In this document: in pieces, positions 1 through 9,703 of the stretch
How positions within the stretch are numbered: the stretch's first letter is position 1
Layout: every line of letters begins with the position of its first letter
Assembly (NCBI RefSeq): GCF_018398315.1
Contig: NZ_JAHBRW010000001.1
Location: 4,286,501 to 4,350,500, forward strand
Source of the DNA: Chelatococcus sp. YT9
GTDB taxonomy: Bacteria > Pseudomonadota > Alphaproteobacteria > Rhizobiales > Beijerinckiaceae
Length of the DNA: 64,000 nt
Direction of reading: 5' to 3'
The notes under the pieces: model-generated
What the model was told of the DNA's origin: nothing
The model's input: only the letters and a program-made list of their open reading frames with translations
The model's database searches: none
Translations under genes and position numbers: made by a program

Positions 1-287
1 TTCGTCGGCGATGTATCCGAGCCCCTGCATGCGTTGTGCGGCAACAGGCCGTCACATCTGAGAACAAGTAGCGAACAAATGGCCGCTGCGCAAGCGGTCA
101 GAATCGCGGTCAGAATTGATGTCCCCGCCAAGTCTTTCGTTACCTCCTAGCCCCAAAGGTCACTCATCCAGCACGGCCGGTCGCGGAATTTACAATTCCG
201 TACCGCAGGACTGGTATCCCTGCCTTCGATGCTTTCTAATTAGTCAGCCTCGGCATTCGTGCCGTCTTTGTAGTCGAGACCGATTCG
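1..287. other. left-edge intergenic region
   Basis: No convincing gene is seen between the left edge and the MFS gene at 288. It holds a short tandem repeat (GCGGTCAGAAT at 94-104 and again at 106-116) and a perfect palindrome at 184-200. One frame is open from the edge to a stop near 150, but its translation has no recognisable features. Confidence 0.5.
184..200. promoter_or_regulatory. 17-bp palindrome upstream of the MFS exporter, possible repressor operator
   Basis: CGGAATT-TAC-AATTCCG is a perfect inverted repeat with 7-bp arms and a 3-bp centre, about 88 bp before the TTG start of the exporter. Exporters of this kind are often controlled by TetR or MarR repressors that bind such sites. 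No regulator gene is visible next to it in the window, so the assignment is inference from symmetry and position. Confidence 0.35.
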
Positions 288-1922
288 TTGACCGAGAAAA
301 TTTCGCCGCTGGCACCGTTCAGGCATGAGACGTTCCGTGCCATATGGACCGCGAATCTCGCGTCAAACTTCGGCTCACTGATACAAGGCGTCGGCGCCGC
401 CTGGATGATGACGACCATCTCGGATTCCGCCGACATGGTTGCCCTTGTGCAGGCCTCCGCGGCTCTACCGATCATGCTCTTCTCGATCGCCGCCGGCGCG
501 ATCGCTGACAACTTCAACCGCCGCGACGTCATGCTGGTTGCCCAGAGCACGATGCTGGTGGTCTCGATCGGGCTCGCCGTCACCACCTATCTCGGTGTGA
601 TCACGCCCTGGCTGCTCTTGGCCTTCACTTTCCTGATCGGGTGCGGCACGGCGCTCAACAATCCGTCGTGGCAGGCGTCGGTCGGTGACATGGTCCCGCG
701 CGAGGATCTCCCGGCCGCGGTGGCCCTCAACGGCATGGGCTTCAATCTCACCCGCAGCGTCGGGCCGGCGATTGGCGGCGCCATTGTGGCGTTCGGCGGG
801 GCGGCGGCTGCCTTCACCGTCAATGCGATGAGCTATCTCGCTCTGATCGCGGTGCTTTGGCGCTGGGATCTCAAGCGCCCGGCCAGCAGCCTGCCCCGCG
901 AGACCATCGGCTCTGCCATAGCCGCCGGATTGCGCTACGTCGCGATGTCGCCCAACATCGAAAAAGTCCTTCTGCGCTCCTGCGTCTTCGGCTTCACCGT
1001 GATTTCAGTCGTCGCGCTGCTGCCCCTGGTCGCGCGCGACATCGTTGGCGGCGGCCCGCTTCTCTACGGCATTTTCCTTGGAGCCTTCGGCGTGGGTGCC
1101 GTTGGCGGCGCGCTGATCGCGGAGTGGCTGAGACAAGCGCTGTCGGCCGAGATCCGCATCCGCCTCGCCTTCACCGGCTTTGCCGTGTGCGCTTTCACGA
1201 TCGCACTGAGCACGGAGGCCTGGCTCACCGGCGCCGCACTCCTCATAGGCGGCGCCAGCTGGGTCATTGCCTTCTCGCTCTTCAACGTCGCCGTGCAGCT
1301 GTCCACACCACGCTGGGTCGTTGGCCGGGCGCTCTCGCTTTACCAGACCGCGAGCTTCGGCGGCATGGCGCTCGGAAGCTGGGTCTGGGGTACCGTCGCG
1401 CAGCAATCCGGGCCGGCCACTGCGCTGATGATCGCATCGGCGCTTATGCTGGCCGGTGCGGCGCTCGGCTTGAAACGCCTCGGTCTTCCCGAGCAGACCG
1501 CGCTCAATCTCGATCCGCTCAACAGCTGGAAGGAGCCGCACCTGGCGCTTGACCTCCTTCCGCGCAGCGGGCCGATCGTCATCATCATTGAATATATCAT
1601 CAAGGACGAGAACTTGCCGGCCTTCCTGAGCGCCATGGCTGAGCGGCGTCGGATTCGCCGCCGCGATGGCGCGCGATATTGGACGCTGACGCGTAGCCTG
1701 GAGAAACCTGATATCTGGTGGGAAAGCTATCAGACCCCCACCTGGATCGACTATATCAGGCATAACCAGCGCATCACGAAGGCTGATGCCGCCGTGGGCG
1801 AGCGGCTGAGAGCCCTGCACGCCGGTCCCGAGCGCCCGAAAGTCCACCGCATGATCGAGCGCTCGCCGGAGTGGCCGCCACGCACGGCGCCACGCAAGGA
1901 GATGATCGACTTACACCAGTAG
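288..1922 (+). CDS. MFS_3-type exporter with C-terminal ABM-like domain
   Basis: 544 residues. This is a major facilitator transporter of the EntS/MFS_3 type, acting in the inner membrane, probably as a drug or metabolite exporter. The N-terminus (FRHETFRAIWTANLASNFGS) is typical of the family, and about twelve hydrophobic segments span residues 15-410. A soluble tail from about 425 to 544, rich in Arg and Trp, resembles the monooxygenase-like extension common in alphaproteobacterial members. The start is a TTG at 288; it gives the expected short cytoplasmic lead before helix 1, but its ribosome-binding site is weak. The substrate cannot be predicted. It converges on recO with about 40 bp between the stop codons. 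Confidence 0.85.
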   Translation: MTEKISPLAPFRHETFRAIWTANLASNFGSLIQGVGAAWMMTTISDSADMVALVQASAALPIMLFSIAAGAIADNFNRRDVMLVAQSTMLVVSIGLAVTTYLGVITPWLLLAFTFLIGCGTALNNPSWQASVGDMVPREDLPAAVALNGMGFNLTRSVGPAIGGAIVAFGGAAAAFTVNAMSYLALIAVLWRWDLKRPASSLPRETIGSAIAAGLRYVAMSPNIEKVLLRSCVFGFTVISVVALLPLVARDIVGGGPLLYGIFLGAFGVGAVGGALIAEWLRQALSAEIRIRLAFTGFAVCAFTIALSTEAWLTGAALLIGGASWVIAFSLFNVAVQLSTPRWVVGRALSLYQTASFGGMALGSWVWGTVAQQSGPATALMIASALMLAGAALGLKRLGLPEQTALNLDPLNSWKEPHLALDLLPRSGPIVIIIEYIIKDENLPAFLSAMAERRRIRRRDGARYWTLTRSLEKPDIWWESYQTPTWIDYIRHNQRITKADAAVGERLRALHAGPERPKVHRMIERSPEWPPRTAPRKEMIDLHQ

Positions 1923-1961
1923 TGTACCGCCAGCTGCGCGCGCGACGAACCGCGCCCTCGC

Positions 1962-2684
1962 TCAATCCTTGAGCTGCGCGACGAAAAGATCGCGGGCCTC
2001 GGGCCAGGCAATGCTCCTGGGGGCGAAGACATGCCGCCGCAGGAAATAGCCGGTCAGGGTGAAACCCGCGACGACCTCGGCATTGGTGGGGTGATCCCGT
2101 GAGCGATCTTCTCGGAGAAATCCCGGCAGTGCGAGCAGGCGCTCGTGATAAGGCGCCCCGGCCACGGCAGAGACCGCCCGTCCCGATTTCGGTGACACAT
2201 AGACGAGTTCGGACGTGGTCCCCGTCGCGGCGCAGGCTCCGAGATCGAGCCCAAACCCGAGCTCGGCCAGCATCTCGAGCTCGAACCGCACAAGCAGCGC
2301 CGGCGCAATTCGCGCGTCGTCCAGATGGTCGACAAGGACGCCCAGCGCCTCGAACAAGCCCGGGTGAGGATCGCGCTCCGGCAAAAGCCGTAGCAACGCC
2401 GCGGCGGACGCCAGACCGTAAAGTGCAGCGGGCGCGCCGAGGAAGCGCGCCGTGTTCAGCTTCACGGCCTCAACCGCATAGGTGCCGAGCTGCTCCTCGA
2501 TGCGCGCGCGCCAGACCGCATCCACCCGATTGCCAGCCTGCAGGGTGGCCTGCTGGCGCGGCGAGCGGCCGCCGCGAACAAGGCCTAGATGCCGTCCATG
2601 GGCCTTCGTCATCAGTTCCAGGATGACGCTCCCTTCGCCGTGACGCTTGACCCCTATAATGATACCATCATCCTGCCACTGCAT
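1962..2684 (-). CDS. recO: DNA repair protein RecO
   Basis: 240 residues from the ATG at 2684 (MQWQDDGIIIG). RecO works with RecR to load RecA onto SSB-coated single-stranded DNA in the RecF pathway. The N-terminal OB-fold region (about 1-80) carries the family signature of a beta strand followed by LVRGGRSPRQQA, and the C-terminus is helical. An upstream in-frame ATG at 2714 would add ten residues before the conserved start and is less likely. In many alphaproteobacteria recO follows era, but here era lies near 60 kb, so the usual linkage is broken. Confidence 0.9.
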   Translation of the reverse strand: MQWQDDGIIIGVKRHGEGSVILELMTKAHGRHLGLVRGGRSPRQQATLQAGNRVDAVWRARIEEQLGTYAVEAVKLNTARFLGAPAALYGLASAAALLRLLPERDPHPGLFEALGVLVDHLDDARIAPALLVRFELEMLAELGFGLDLGACAATGTTSELVYVSPKSGRAVSAVAGAPYHERLLALPGFLREDRSRDHPTNAEVVAGFTLTGYFLRRHVFAPRSIAWPEARDLFVAQLKD

Positions 2685-2792
2685 GAGCGGTTCGCCGATC
2701 GCGCAACATTGCAAAAGCTACAGGCCGCGGCCTACCATCACCGATGCCGTTTTGAAACGGCAGTTCTTTGGAAACAACGCGAGAGGCTTGCC

Positions 2793-3650
2793 ATGCCATC
2801 GGCCAAACTGCGTCGAGTTTCACTGTCTTCCCTCCTTTCTGCCCTCCCCATCTTGCTGTTCACATCCTTGAGCCCCGCGCAGGCGCAATCCAATGCGGGC
2901 TGTCAGACCTCGGGCAGTTTCGAGGGCTTTATCGCCAGCTTCCGTCAGCAGGCGGCAAGCCAAGGCGTCTCCCCGCGGGGTTTGGCAGCGCTTGACGGCG
3001 TCACCTTTGATCCCGCCGTTGTACGCCAGGACCGGCGGCAGGGCCATTTTCGCCAGAGCTTCGAGCAGTTTTCCCAGCGCATGGTTCCACCTTATCGCGT
3101 TCAGAAGGGCTCGGGCCTCCTGAAGCGGCATGCCGGCCTGCTGCGGCAGATCGAGCAGCGTTATGGCGTCCAGCCAGCGATCATCGTAGCCATCTGGGGG
3201 CTGGAGACCGATTTCGGCGGCAACATGGGCAAACTGCCGGCGATACGGTCCATCGCCACCCTTGCCTATGACTGCCGGCGCTCCGACATGTTCCGCGCCC
3301 AGCTTCTCGACGCGCTCCGGGTTGTCGATCGCGGCGATCTGCATCCCTCCGAAATGCGCGGCGCCTGGGCTGGAGAAATAGGCCAGACCCAGTTCATGGC
3401 CAGCTCCTATTACCGCTACGCGGTGGATTTCGACGGCGATGGCCGCCGCGACCTGATTCGCAGCGTGCCCGACGTCCTGGCCTCAACCGCCAATTTCCTG
3501 AAAGGGCATGGATGGGTTGCAGGCGGCTCCTGGGAGCCAGGCTCCGCGAATTCGGAAGTGCTGAGGCAGTGGAACCGGGCGGCCGTCTATTCGCGCACGA
3601 TCGGCTATTTCGCCTCCCGGCTCGAAGGTACGCGCGCCGCCTCGAATTGA
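2793..3650 (+). CDS. MltB-type lytic murein transglycosylase (GH103)
   Basis: 285 residues from the ATG at 2793, which follows a GAGAGG sequence and begins a clear signal peptide (about 1-32, ending in AQAQ). It cleaves the MurNAc-GlcNAc bond of peptidoglycan in the periplasm, forming 1,6-anhydro ends. The SLT_2 domain fills residues 40-280. The catalytic glutamate lies in IWGLETDFGG and the later QTQFMASSYYRYAVDFDGDG block is characteristic of MltB. No C-terminal peptidoglycan-binding domain is present, so this is the short soluble form. The open frame extends upstream to 2589, but that part overlaps recO and lacks a signal sequence. Confidence 0.88.
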   Translation: MPSAKLRRVSLSSLLSALPILLFTSLSPAQAQSNAGCQTSGSFEGFIASFRQQAASQGVSPRGLAALDGVTFDPAVVRQDRRQGHFRQSFEQFSQRMVPPYRVQKGSGLLKRHAGLLRQIEQRYGVQPAIIVAIWGLETDFGGNMGKLPAIRSIATLAYDCRRSDMFRAQLLDALRVVDRGDLHPSEMRGAWAGEIGQTQFMASSYYRYAVDFDGDGRRDLIRSVPDVLASTANFLKGHGWVAGGSWEPGSANSEVLRQWNRAAVYSRTIGYFASRLEGTRAASN

Positions 3651-3760
3651 ACTCGTCCCGTCGCAACTCCGCCGGCTAGCTCGCAGACACTTCCGCAGCC
3701 GGATGGCAGGGGGAGAAGAGGTCGGGATCGGGCTCGCAGCTACCCGTTCGAGAAATACCT

Positions 3761-4261
3761 TCAGGCGGTGGGCAGTTCAGCCCGCCGCCGCAAGACGGCG
3801 ATGAGGATCGCCAGTGTCACGATGGCCTCCGCCAGGAACCACGGGCCGGCCCAGCGATCGAAGCCCACGGCCGACAGTTCGGTGTTGATGAGGCCGAAAA
3901 GTCCGGCACCACATGGGCAGCGGCCATCGACCGTGGCAAACAGAATGACCCTGCTGGCCCACAACACCTGAACGACCATGACGCCGCAGAGGCCATAGAG
4001 CAGAGAACGTCTGCTCTCGACCACCTCGGCCTGCGCAAGTGCGATCCACCCGACAATGTAGAACGGCGCGGAAAAGAAGGCGCCCACCGGCAAAGCCGAC
4101 GTCCAGCACTGTGAGCAGCTGGTGATGAAGACGGATAGCAGGGCTATGCCGGCGCCGATGAGCAAGGCGACTGTGGCGACGTAAATTCCACGCCGCCCGA
4201 GAACCAGCGATACGGCGAAAGCAGCCGCGATCGCAGCGAACGCAATGATCAGGAAACGCAT
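3761..4261 (-). CDS. small integral membrane protein with CxxC and CPC motifs, function unknown
   Basis: 166 residues with about five hydrophobic segments. Two cysteine motifs stand out, CSQC near residue 49 and CPCG near residue 115, each placed where it could face one membrane side. This could allow a redox role or metal binding, as in MauE/DoxX-like or VKOR-like proteins, but I cannot assign it to a family. It lies 64 bp downstream of aapP on the same strand and may be cotranscribed with it. Codon use looks like its neighbours. Confidence 0.6.
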   Translation of the reverse strand: MRFLIIAFAAIAAAFAVSLVLGRRGIYVATVALLIGAGIALLSVFITSCSQCWTSALPVGAFFSAPFYIVGWIALAQAEVVESRRSLLYGLCGVMVVQVLWASRVILFATVDGRCPCGAGLFGLINTELSAVGFDRWAGPWFLAEAIVTLAILIAVLRRRAELPTA

Positions 4262-4325
4262 CCCAAGCCTCCGGCGAGAAGCGGCTCCAGGCGATGGCAG
4301 ACACCCCGAGCCGACCCGGATGGTC

Positions 4326-5129
4326 TTAGTGCAGGATTTGACTGAGGAACAGCTTCGTACGCTCGTGCTGCGGATTGGCGAAGAACTCGTTGGGCGTGTT
4401 CATTTCGACAATCTGTCCCGCATCCATGAAGATGACGCGGTTGGCAACCTGCCGCGCGAAGCCCATCTCGTGGGTGACACACAGCATGGTCATGCCTTCT
4501 TCGGCAAGCCCAACCATGGTGTCGAGAACCTCCTTGACCATTTCAGGATCAAGCGCGGAGGTCGGCTCGTCGAACAGCATGATCTTGGGGTTCATGCAGA
4601 GCGAGCGGGCAATGGCCACACGCTGCTGCTGACCGCCCGAGAGCTGACCTGGATATTTATTGGCCTGCTCCGGGATCTTCACGCGCGTGAGATAGTGCAT
4701 AGCCACTTCCTCGGCCTGCTTCTTGGGCATCTTGCGAACCCAGATCGGCGCGAGCGTGCAGTTCTCGAGGATTGTCAGATGCGGGAAGAGATTGAAGTGC
4801 TGGAACACCATGCCGACGTCCCTCCGCACCTCATCGATGCGCTTGAGATCGTTCGTGAGCTCTATCCCGTCGACGACAATCGAACCGCGCTGATGCTCTT
4901 CGAGACGGTTGATGCAGCGAATCATCGTCGATTTGCCCGAGCCTGATGGCCCGCAGATCACGATGCGCTCGCCGCGGGTGACCTTGAGATTGATGTCCCT
5001 GAGCACATGGAATTCACCATACCACTTGTGCACGTCGACCATCTCGACCGCCACCTCACCTTTCAGCGGTGTCGGCTTCAAACGGGCAGATGTCTGAGGG
5101 GCAGTTGCAGTGGCCATTGTCGCATTCAC
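4326..5129 (-). CDS. aapP: general L-amino acid ABC transporter ATP-binding protein
   Basis: 267 residues. This is the ATPase of a polar amino acid importer (Aap/Bzt type). It has Walker [10 protein letters not shown], the signature LSGGQQQR, Walker [15 protein letters not shown] and the switch histidine in CVTHEMGFA. The N-terminal 25 residues precede the ABC domain, as in rhizobial AapP. Its start overlaps the end of aapM by four bases (ATGA), which indicates translational coupling. It is the last transporter gene of the minus-strand aap operon. Confidence 0.92.
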   Translation of the reverse strand: MNATMATATAPQTSARLKPTPLKGEVAVEMVDVHKWYGEFHVLRDINLKVTRGERIVICGPSGSGKSTMIRCINRLEEHQRGSIVVDGIELTNDLKRIDEVRRDVGMVFQHFNLFPHLTILENCTLAPIWVRKMPKKQAEEVAMHYLTRVKIPEQANKYPGQLSGGQQQRVAIARSLCMNPKIMLFDEPTSALDPEMVKEVLDTMVGLAEEGMTMLCVTHEMGFARQVANRVIFMDAGQIVEMNTPNEFFANPQHERTKLFLSQILH

Positions 5130-6277
5130 CTCTTGTGTCCCCTCGCGAAGCGCCGTTCGATCGCGAGCGAATAGCGAGACATACCGAAACAGAAGATAAA
5201 ATAGAACACCGCAGCGAAGGCGTAACCCGAGAAACGGGTCGTGGGCGTGCTCCAGGTAGGGTCCGTCAACGTGGCTTCAATGGTACGCAGGAGATCAAAG
5301 ATGCCGACGATGGAAACGAGCGTCGTGTCCTTGAAAAGCGCGATGAACACATTGACGATGCCGGGGATCACGATGCGCAGGGCCTGCGGAAGCACCACCA
5401 GGCGCATCATCGTCCAATAGCCGAGGCCGAGCGACATCGCGCCCTCGTATTGCCCCTTCGGGATCGCCTGCAGTCCGCCGCGCACGACCTCCGCCATATA
5501 GGCGGCGGCGAAGATCGCCACGCCCACCAGTGGGCGCAGCAATCTGTCCGGCGTCATGTTGCCCGGCAGAAACAGAGGCAGCATGGTGTTGGCCATGAAC
5601 AGCACGGTAATCAGCGGCACGCCGCGGATTACCTCGATGAAGATGACACTGGCCAGCCTGATCGCCGGTAACGCCGACCGTCGGCCAAGCGCAAGCACCA
5701 CGCCGAAGGGCAGCGAGAACACGATGCCGACGATCGACACGATCAAGGTGACGAGGATGCCGCCCCAGAGCGACGTGTCGACGGTGCTCAGACCGACGGC
5801 ATTCCAGCCGCTGAGCAGGATGAACGACACGATCGGGTAAACGATGAAGAAATAGATGGCGCCCAGGTTGCGCCGTGGAGCGTCGAGCCAAAGCATCCAG
5901 ACGACGCCGATCGCCGTGAGCACGAAGAAGATATCGACTCGCCAGCGCTGCTCCCAGGGGTAGGAGCCGTAGATGAAATAGCTGAGCTTTGCTCCCACAT
6001 AGGCCCAGCAGGCGCCGACCTCGCCTCCGCCGGGGCCCGCCAGGCAAGCTTCACGATCCTGCCCTGTCCATACCGCGTCGATCAGCGCGAATTTGATCAA
6101 GGGCATGAAGATGAGATACGCGAGATAGAGCGTTATCACCGTCATTGCGATGTTGAGCGGTGACGACAACAGGTGGGCACGCACCCAGGCAATCGGTCCG
6201 CTGACCAGCGCGGGCGGCGGCTCCGGATCCACCTGGGTCTGACGAAGATAGGGCTGTGGGGTCACAAGCATCGACAT
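5126..6277 (-). CDS. aapM: general L-amino acid ABC transporter permease AapM
   Basis: 383 residues, a long HisM-type inner-membrane permease. Aap/Bzt permeases carry an N-terminal extension with extra helices and a periplasmic loop (here about residues 35-150) before the canonical permease fold; most amino acid permeases are about 220-250 residues. The EAA loop is at [20 protein letters not shown]. It starts seven bases after aapQ ends and overlaps aapP by four bases. It pairs with AapQ to form the channel. Confidence 0.92.
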   Translation of the reverse strand: MSMLVTPQPYLRQTQVDPEPPPALVSGPIAWVRAHLLSSPLNIAMTVITLYLAYLIFMPLIKFALIDAVWTGQDREACLAGPGGGEVGACWAYVGAKLSYFIYGSYPWEQRWRVDIFFVLTAIGVVWMLWLDAPRRNLGAIYFFIVYPIVSFILLSGWNAVGLSTVDTSLWGGILVTLIVSIVGIVFSLPFGVVLALGRRSALPAIRLASVIFIEVIRGVPLITVLFMANTMLPLFLPGNMTPDRLLRPLVGVAIFAAAYMAEVVRGGLQAIPKGQYEGAMSLGLGYWTMMRLVVLPQALRIVIPGIVNVFIALFKDTTLVSIVGIFDLLRTIEATLTDPTWSTPTTRFSGYAFAAVFYFIFCFGMSRYSLAIERRFARGHKR

Positions 6278-6284
6278 CGCAGCC

Positions 6285-7478
6285 TCACCGTTCGACGATC
6301 GCCATGCGGCGGTTATAGATGTTCATCAGCAGCGACGTGACGACGCTGATGGCGAGATAGACAGCCATCGTGATCGCGATCACCTCGACCGCCTGCCCCG
6401 TCTGGTTGAGCACTGTGCCCATGAAGACCTGGACGAGATCGGGATAACCAATCGCGACCGCCAGCGAGGAATTCTTGACGAGATTGAGGTACTGGTTGGT
6501 CAGCGGCGGGATGATCACCCGCATCGCCTGCGGCACCACCACCAGCCGGAGAGTCGGGCTGGAATGAAGGCCAAGCGCGTAGGCGGCCTCGGTCTGTCCG
6601 CGAGAGACCGAGAGAATTCCGGCCCTGACGATTTCGGCAATGAACGCGGCCGTGTAAGTCGCCAGGCCGATCAAAAGCGCCACGAATTCAGGAAAGACCT
6701 GGATTCCGCCGGCGAAATTGAACCCGCGCAGCTCAGGGTAATTGAAGGTCAGCGGCTGCCCCATCAGGAAAAAGACCGCCAGAGGCAATCCGATGATGAG
6801 GCTGAGGGCGATGCGAACGACTGGATACTGCCGGCCGGTCGCCAGTTGCTGGCGGTGGGCCCAGCGGTGAAACAGGTAAGCGCCCGTGATCGCAACCGCG
6901 AGGCTGATCCAGACCCAGGCGAAACGTTCCCCGAACAACGGCTGAGGAATGAAGAGCCCGCGGCTGTTGAGATAGGTTCCTGCGCCGAGTTCGAGAGACT
7001 GCCGCGGACCCGGCAGCGGCTTCAGCACCGCGTTGTACCAGATGAACAGCTGCAGCAGCAGCGGGACGTTGCGGACGCATTCGACATAGACTGCGGCGAG
7101 TTTCGCGACGATCCAGTTCTGCGATAGCCGCGCCACGCCGATCGCGAAGCCGAGGATGGTGGCGAGGACGACGGCGATTGCGGCGACGAGCAGGGTGTTC
7201 AACAGTCCGACGAAGAATGCGTCGGCATAGGTAGACCCTGACGACGAAAATGGAATGAGCTTCTGGTTGACGTCGAACCCAGCCGGCTGACTGAGGAAGC
7301 CAAAGCCGGAGGCAATGCGTGCGGCGCGCAGATTCTCAATGGCGTTACTGGCCGCGCCATAGACGAGGAATGCCAGGACAGCGACCAGCACGAACTGGTA
7401 AATGAAGCCCCTGATCTTCGGATCGTTGATCAGGGACCCGCGTTTGGGTCCGGAAACGTCAGCGCTGGACACGGCCAC
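6285..7478 (-). CDS. aapQ: general L-amino acid ABC transporter permease AapQ
   Basis: 397 residues, the partner permease of AapM in the inner membrane. The family mark is a long insert between the first and later helices (about residues 50-250), then the EAA loop near VRAGILSVSRGQTEAAYALG. It is the first gene of the QMP block. The binding-protein gene aapJ lies upstream on the same strand, but 1.07 kb of apparently non-coding DNA separates them. Confidence 0.92.
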   Translation of the reverse strand: MAVSSADVSGPKRGSLINDPKIRGFIYQFVLVAVLAFLVYGAASNAIENLRAARIASGFGFLSQPAGFDVNQKLIPFSSSGSTYADAFFVGLLNTLLVAAIAVVLATILGFAIGVARLSQNWIVAKLAAVYVECVRNVPLLLQLFIWYNAVLKPLPGPRQSLELGAGTYLNSRGLFIPQPLFGERFAWVWISLAVAITGAYLFHRWAHRQQLATGRQYPVVRIALSLIIGLPLAVFFLMGQPLTFNYPELRGFNFAGGIQVFPEFVALLIGLATYTAAFIAEIVRAGILSVSRGQTEAAYALGLHSSPTLRLVVVPQAMRVIIPPLTNQYLNLVKNSSLAVAIGYPDLVQVFMGTVLNQTGQAVEVIAITMAVYLAISVVTSLLMNIYNRRMAIVER

Positions 7479-8376
7479 TCCCCGATTTTATCGTCCGATG
7501 ATCCGAAATTCGCGTCAAATTCATTATAATCCTGATTGCGAAAGAGCAGGAGAAGCACCGCAAACTCTTGGCCATATGCGCAAGAAGTCTGGTTCGGAAC
7601 GCGTCGGCCGGGGATGCCACAGGACCGGCCTCACCTGCTTCTTCCCAGCCGGATAGGTCTTTGTTTCCAGCTGCTTGCATTCAATGCAGAAGCTGGCGCT
7701 TATTCCCGCCGTGGCCTTCTCTCAGAGCTTAGTGCTATCTCCGCCACTTTGATAACCGCCAGATGCTCCGCGCGCCTCTCGCTTCATCACCTTGATCTTC
7801 CTGGGCACGATCAGCGCCTACGGGATTTACCGACACGCACGGGCCGCGCCTGCGCCGGCAACTCCGGGTGGGGTTTTCCATATCAACGGCCCACTCCCTC
7901 TAGCCGAGGCAGCGGCGCAAGATCAGCGAAGCTAGCACTGCACCTCCGTGTGGCGAAGAATGCGTTTGCTTGACTGTAAACATTAACAGACTAACGAGCT
8001 TTGGCAATTTTGCATCCGCAGCAAGTCACATGCAATTCGATCCAACAATAGTCTAAGAGACTAGCAAGCAAGCAATCCATAGGCCTAACCAACAACGGGA
8101 AGGACCTGGCTGTGCTGGATCGCGTTCAGCGAACAACGGCGTCCGCCGGTTAGATCGATGGCAGCCGTGGAAATCGCACAGTGATTTGGAAAGCTGGCGG
8201 GCGATCTGGAGGACGAAGCCCATTACAGCTTAAGTCCTGAGCCATGAAACGATGGAATGAAGGCAGCCCTCAAGATCAGCGTCATTTTACCCGGAATCGA
8301 GGCCCATCGCTGAGGAAGCGCATGGCCGTACCATTGCCGTGTCCAAACGCCGGCACCCGGTAGTAACGGAAAAGCC

Positions 8377-8394
8377 TTGGCAGGAGCCTGCCAA
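8377..8394. repeat. 18-bp perfect inverted repeat
   Basis: TTGGCAGG-AG-CCTGCCAA has 8-bp arms around a 2-bp centre, in the gap between aapJ and aapQ. The tiny centre suits a protein-binding site better than an RNA hairpin, although a smaller stem with an opened loop is possible. Confidence 0.4.
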
Positions 8395-8452
8395 TTCAGG
8401 AATCACCTGGCGCTGGCGTCGGGCCAATTTCCACGCTGCCCTCAGGAAGGTT

Positions 8453-8477
8453 GCTCCGGCAGCTTGCCCGCCGGAGC
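8453..8477 (-). terminator. hairpin downstream of aapJ
   Basis: GCTCCGGC and GCCGGAGC form an 8-bp stem with a 9-base loop, 72-96 bases after the aapJ stop codon in the direction of transcription. There is no U-tract, so it is more likely an mRNA-stabilising or attenuating structure than an intrinsic terminator. Confidence 0.45.
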
Positions 8478-8548
8478 CAAAATCAGCCACGAAGTTCAGG
8501 CGCTTGGGTCAAGCGTGGACACCTGACCGGGCCTTCGTCCATGCCCGA

Positions 8549-9580
8549 TCAGCGCACTGGCGGCGCATACATCAACCCGCCCTTCGTCCACAGCGCATTC
8601 AAGCCGCGCTTGATCTTGAGTGGGGTCTTCTCACCCAGGTTGCGCTCGAAGACGTCGCCGTAGTTCCCGACATGCTTGACGATGCGCACGGCCCAATCCT
8701 TGGTCAGCCCGATGCCCTCGCCATAGTTGCCCTCCGTGCCGAGCAGGCGCTTCACTTCCGGGTTCTGCGACTGGAGCTGCTCGGTGACATTGGCCTGCGA
8801 CACGCCAAGATCTTCGGCATTGACCATCGCGAAGAACGTCCAGTGCACGAGATCATACCACTGGTCGTCGCCATGGCGGACCGCCGCCGCGAAGGGCTCC
8901 TTCGAGATGATTTCCGGCAGGACGATGCTGTCGTCAGGCGCGACGAGCCGCAGACGCTCCGCGTAGAGCGCCGAGGCATCAGTGGTGAAGGCGTCGCAAC
9001 GTCCGGAGTCATAGGCCTTCACGGCTTCCGACGAGGAGGCGAAAGCCACGACCTCATATTTGATGTTATGGGAGCGGAAGAAGTCCGCGAGGTTGAGCTC
9101 GGTGGTCGTGCCCTGCTGAACGCAGACCGAAGCGCCATTGAGTTCGAGCGCGGATTTCACGCCCAAGCCCTTGCGGACCATGAAACCCTGGCCGTCATAA
9201 TAGTTGGTGGACGTAAAATTCAGGCCGAGCGATGTATCGCGCGACATGGTCCAAGTGGTGTTGCGGATGAGGACATCCACTTCACCAGACTGGAGCGCGG
9301 TGAAGCGATCCTTGGCCGACAAGGGTACGAATTTCACCTTGGTCGGATCATCGAAGATCGCAGCGGCGATCGCGCGGCACATGTCGACATCGAAGCCGGT
9401 CCATTCGCCCTTGTCATTCGGGACGCCGAAACCGGCGAGGCCGGTGTTCGAGCCACATTGCAGCACACCGCGTTGCTTGACCTGGTCCAGCGTCGCGGCT
9501 GCAGCCGAGGACATGGCAGTGGTGGCGCCAAGCGCAGCGATCCCCAGCGCCGTCGCGAGCGCCGTCAACTTTGATTTCAT
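8549..9580 (-). CDS. aapJ: amino acid ABC transporter periplasmic binding protein AapJ
   Basis: 343 residues from the ATG at 9580, which has GGAG nine to twelve bases upstream and begins a signal peptide (1-28, ending SSAAAA). The mature part is an SBP_bac_3 domain opening with TLDQVKQRGVLQCGSNTGLA, the classic AapJ/BztA start. It binds a broad set of L-amino acids in the periplasm and delivers them to AapQM. Length matches the family (about 340). A longer frame reaches 9976 but overlaps metC and places the signal peptide internally, so it was not used. Confidence 0.93.
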   Translation of the reverse strand: MKSKLTALATALGIAALGATTAMSSAAAATLDQVKQRGVLQCGSNTGLAGFGVPNDKGEWTGFDVDMCRAIAAAIFDDPTKVKFVPLSAKDRFTALQSGEVDVLIRNTTWTMSRDTSLGLNFTSTNYYDGQGFMVRKGLGVKSALELNGASVCVQQGTTTELNLADFFRSHNIKYEVVAFASSSEAVKAYDSGRCDAFTTDASALYAERLRLVAPDDSIVLPEIISKEPFAAAVRHGDDQWYDLVHWTFFAMVNAEDLGVSQANVTEQLQSQNPEVKRLLGTEGNYGEGIGLTKDWAVRIVKHVGNYGDVFERNLGEKTPLKIKRGLNALWTKGGLMYAPPVR

Positions 9581-9703
9581 TGCTGTTCTCCTACTCTGGT
9601 TTCGCTTCCCCGCCAACAACGAACCTCTCTTGGCGCCTGCCAGTACCGGCCCCTCCGGCACCTGCAGTTCGATCCGGTCGGCACGAAACCTCAATAAATC
9701 TGC

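Larger units (their letters stand above)
7479..8548. other. 1.07-kb non-coding gap inside the aap locus
   Basis: No supported gene is present between aapQ and aapJ. The interval holds a perfect 18-bp inverted repeat at 8377-8394, a hairpin at 8453-8477 just after aapJ, and an AT-richer patch near 7960-8070. One plus-strand frame is open from 7756 to 7935 and would encode a membrane-like stretch (FITLIFLGTISAYGIY), but it has no start codon or ribosome-binding site and may be a gene remnant. It is unclear whether aapQMP is read from aapJ or from its own promoter here. Confidence 0.6.

Noticed and set aside
1-150. Possible gene ends or starts at the left edge
   Set aside because: The plus frame ending near 150 and a minus-strand ATG at position 30 give no recognisable protein, and the ATG has no ribosome-binding site.
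7756-7935. 59-codon open stretch resembling a small membrane protein
   Set aside because: No start codon with a ribosome-binding site; kept only as a possible remnant in the aap gap.
8339-9574. 411-codon plus-strand open frame opposite aapJ
   Set aside because: Antisense shadow; the minus-strand gene has a signal peptide, ribosome-binding site and family motifs.
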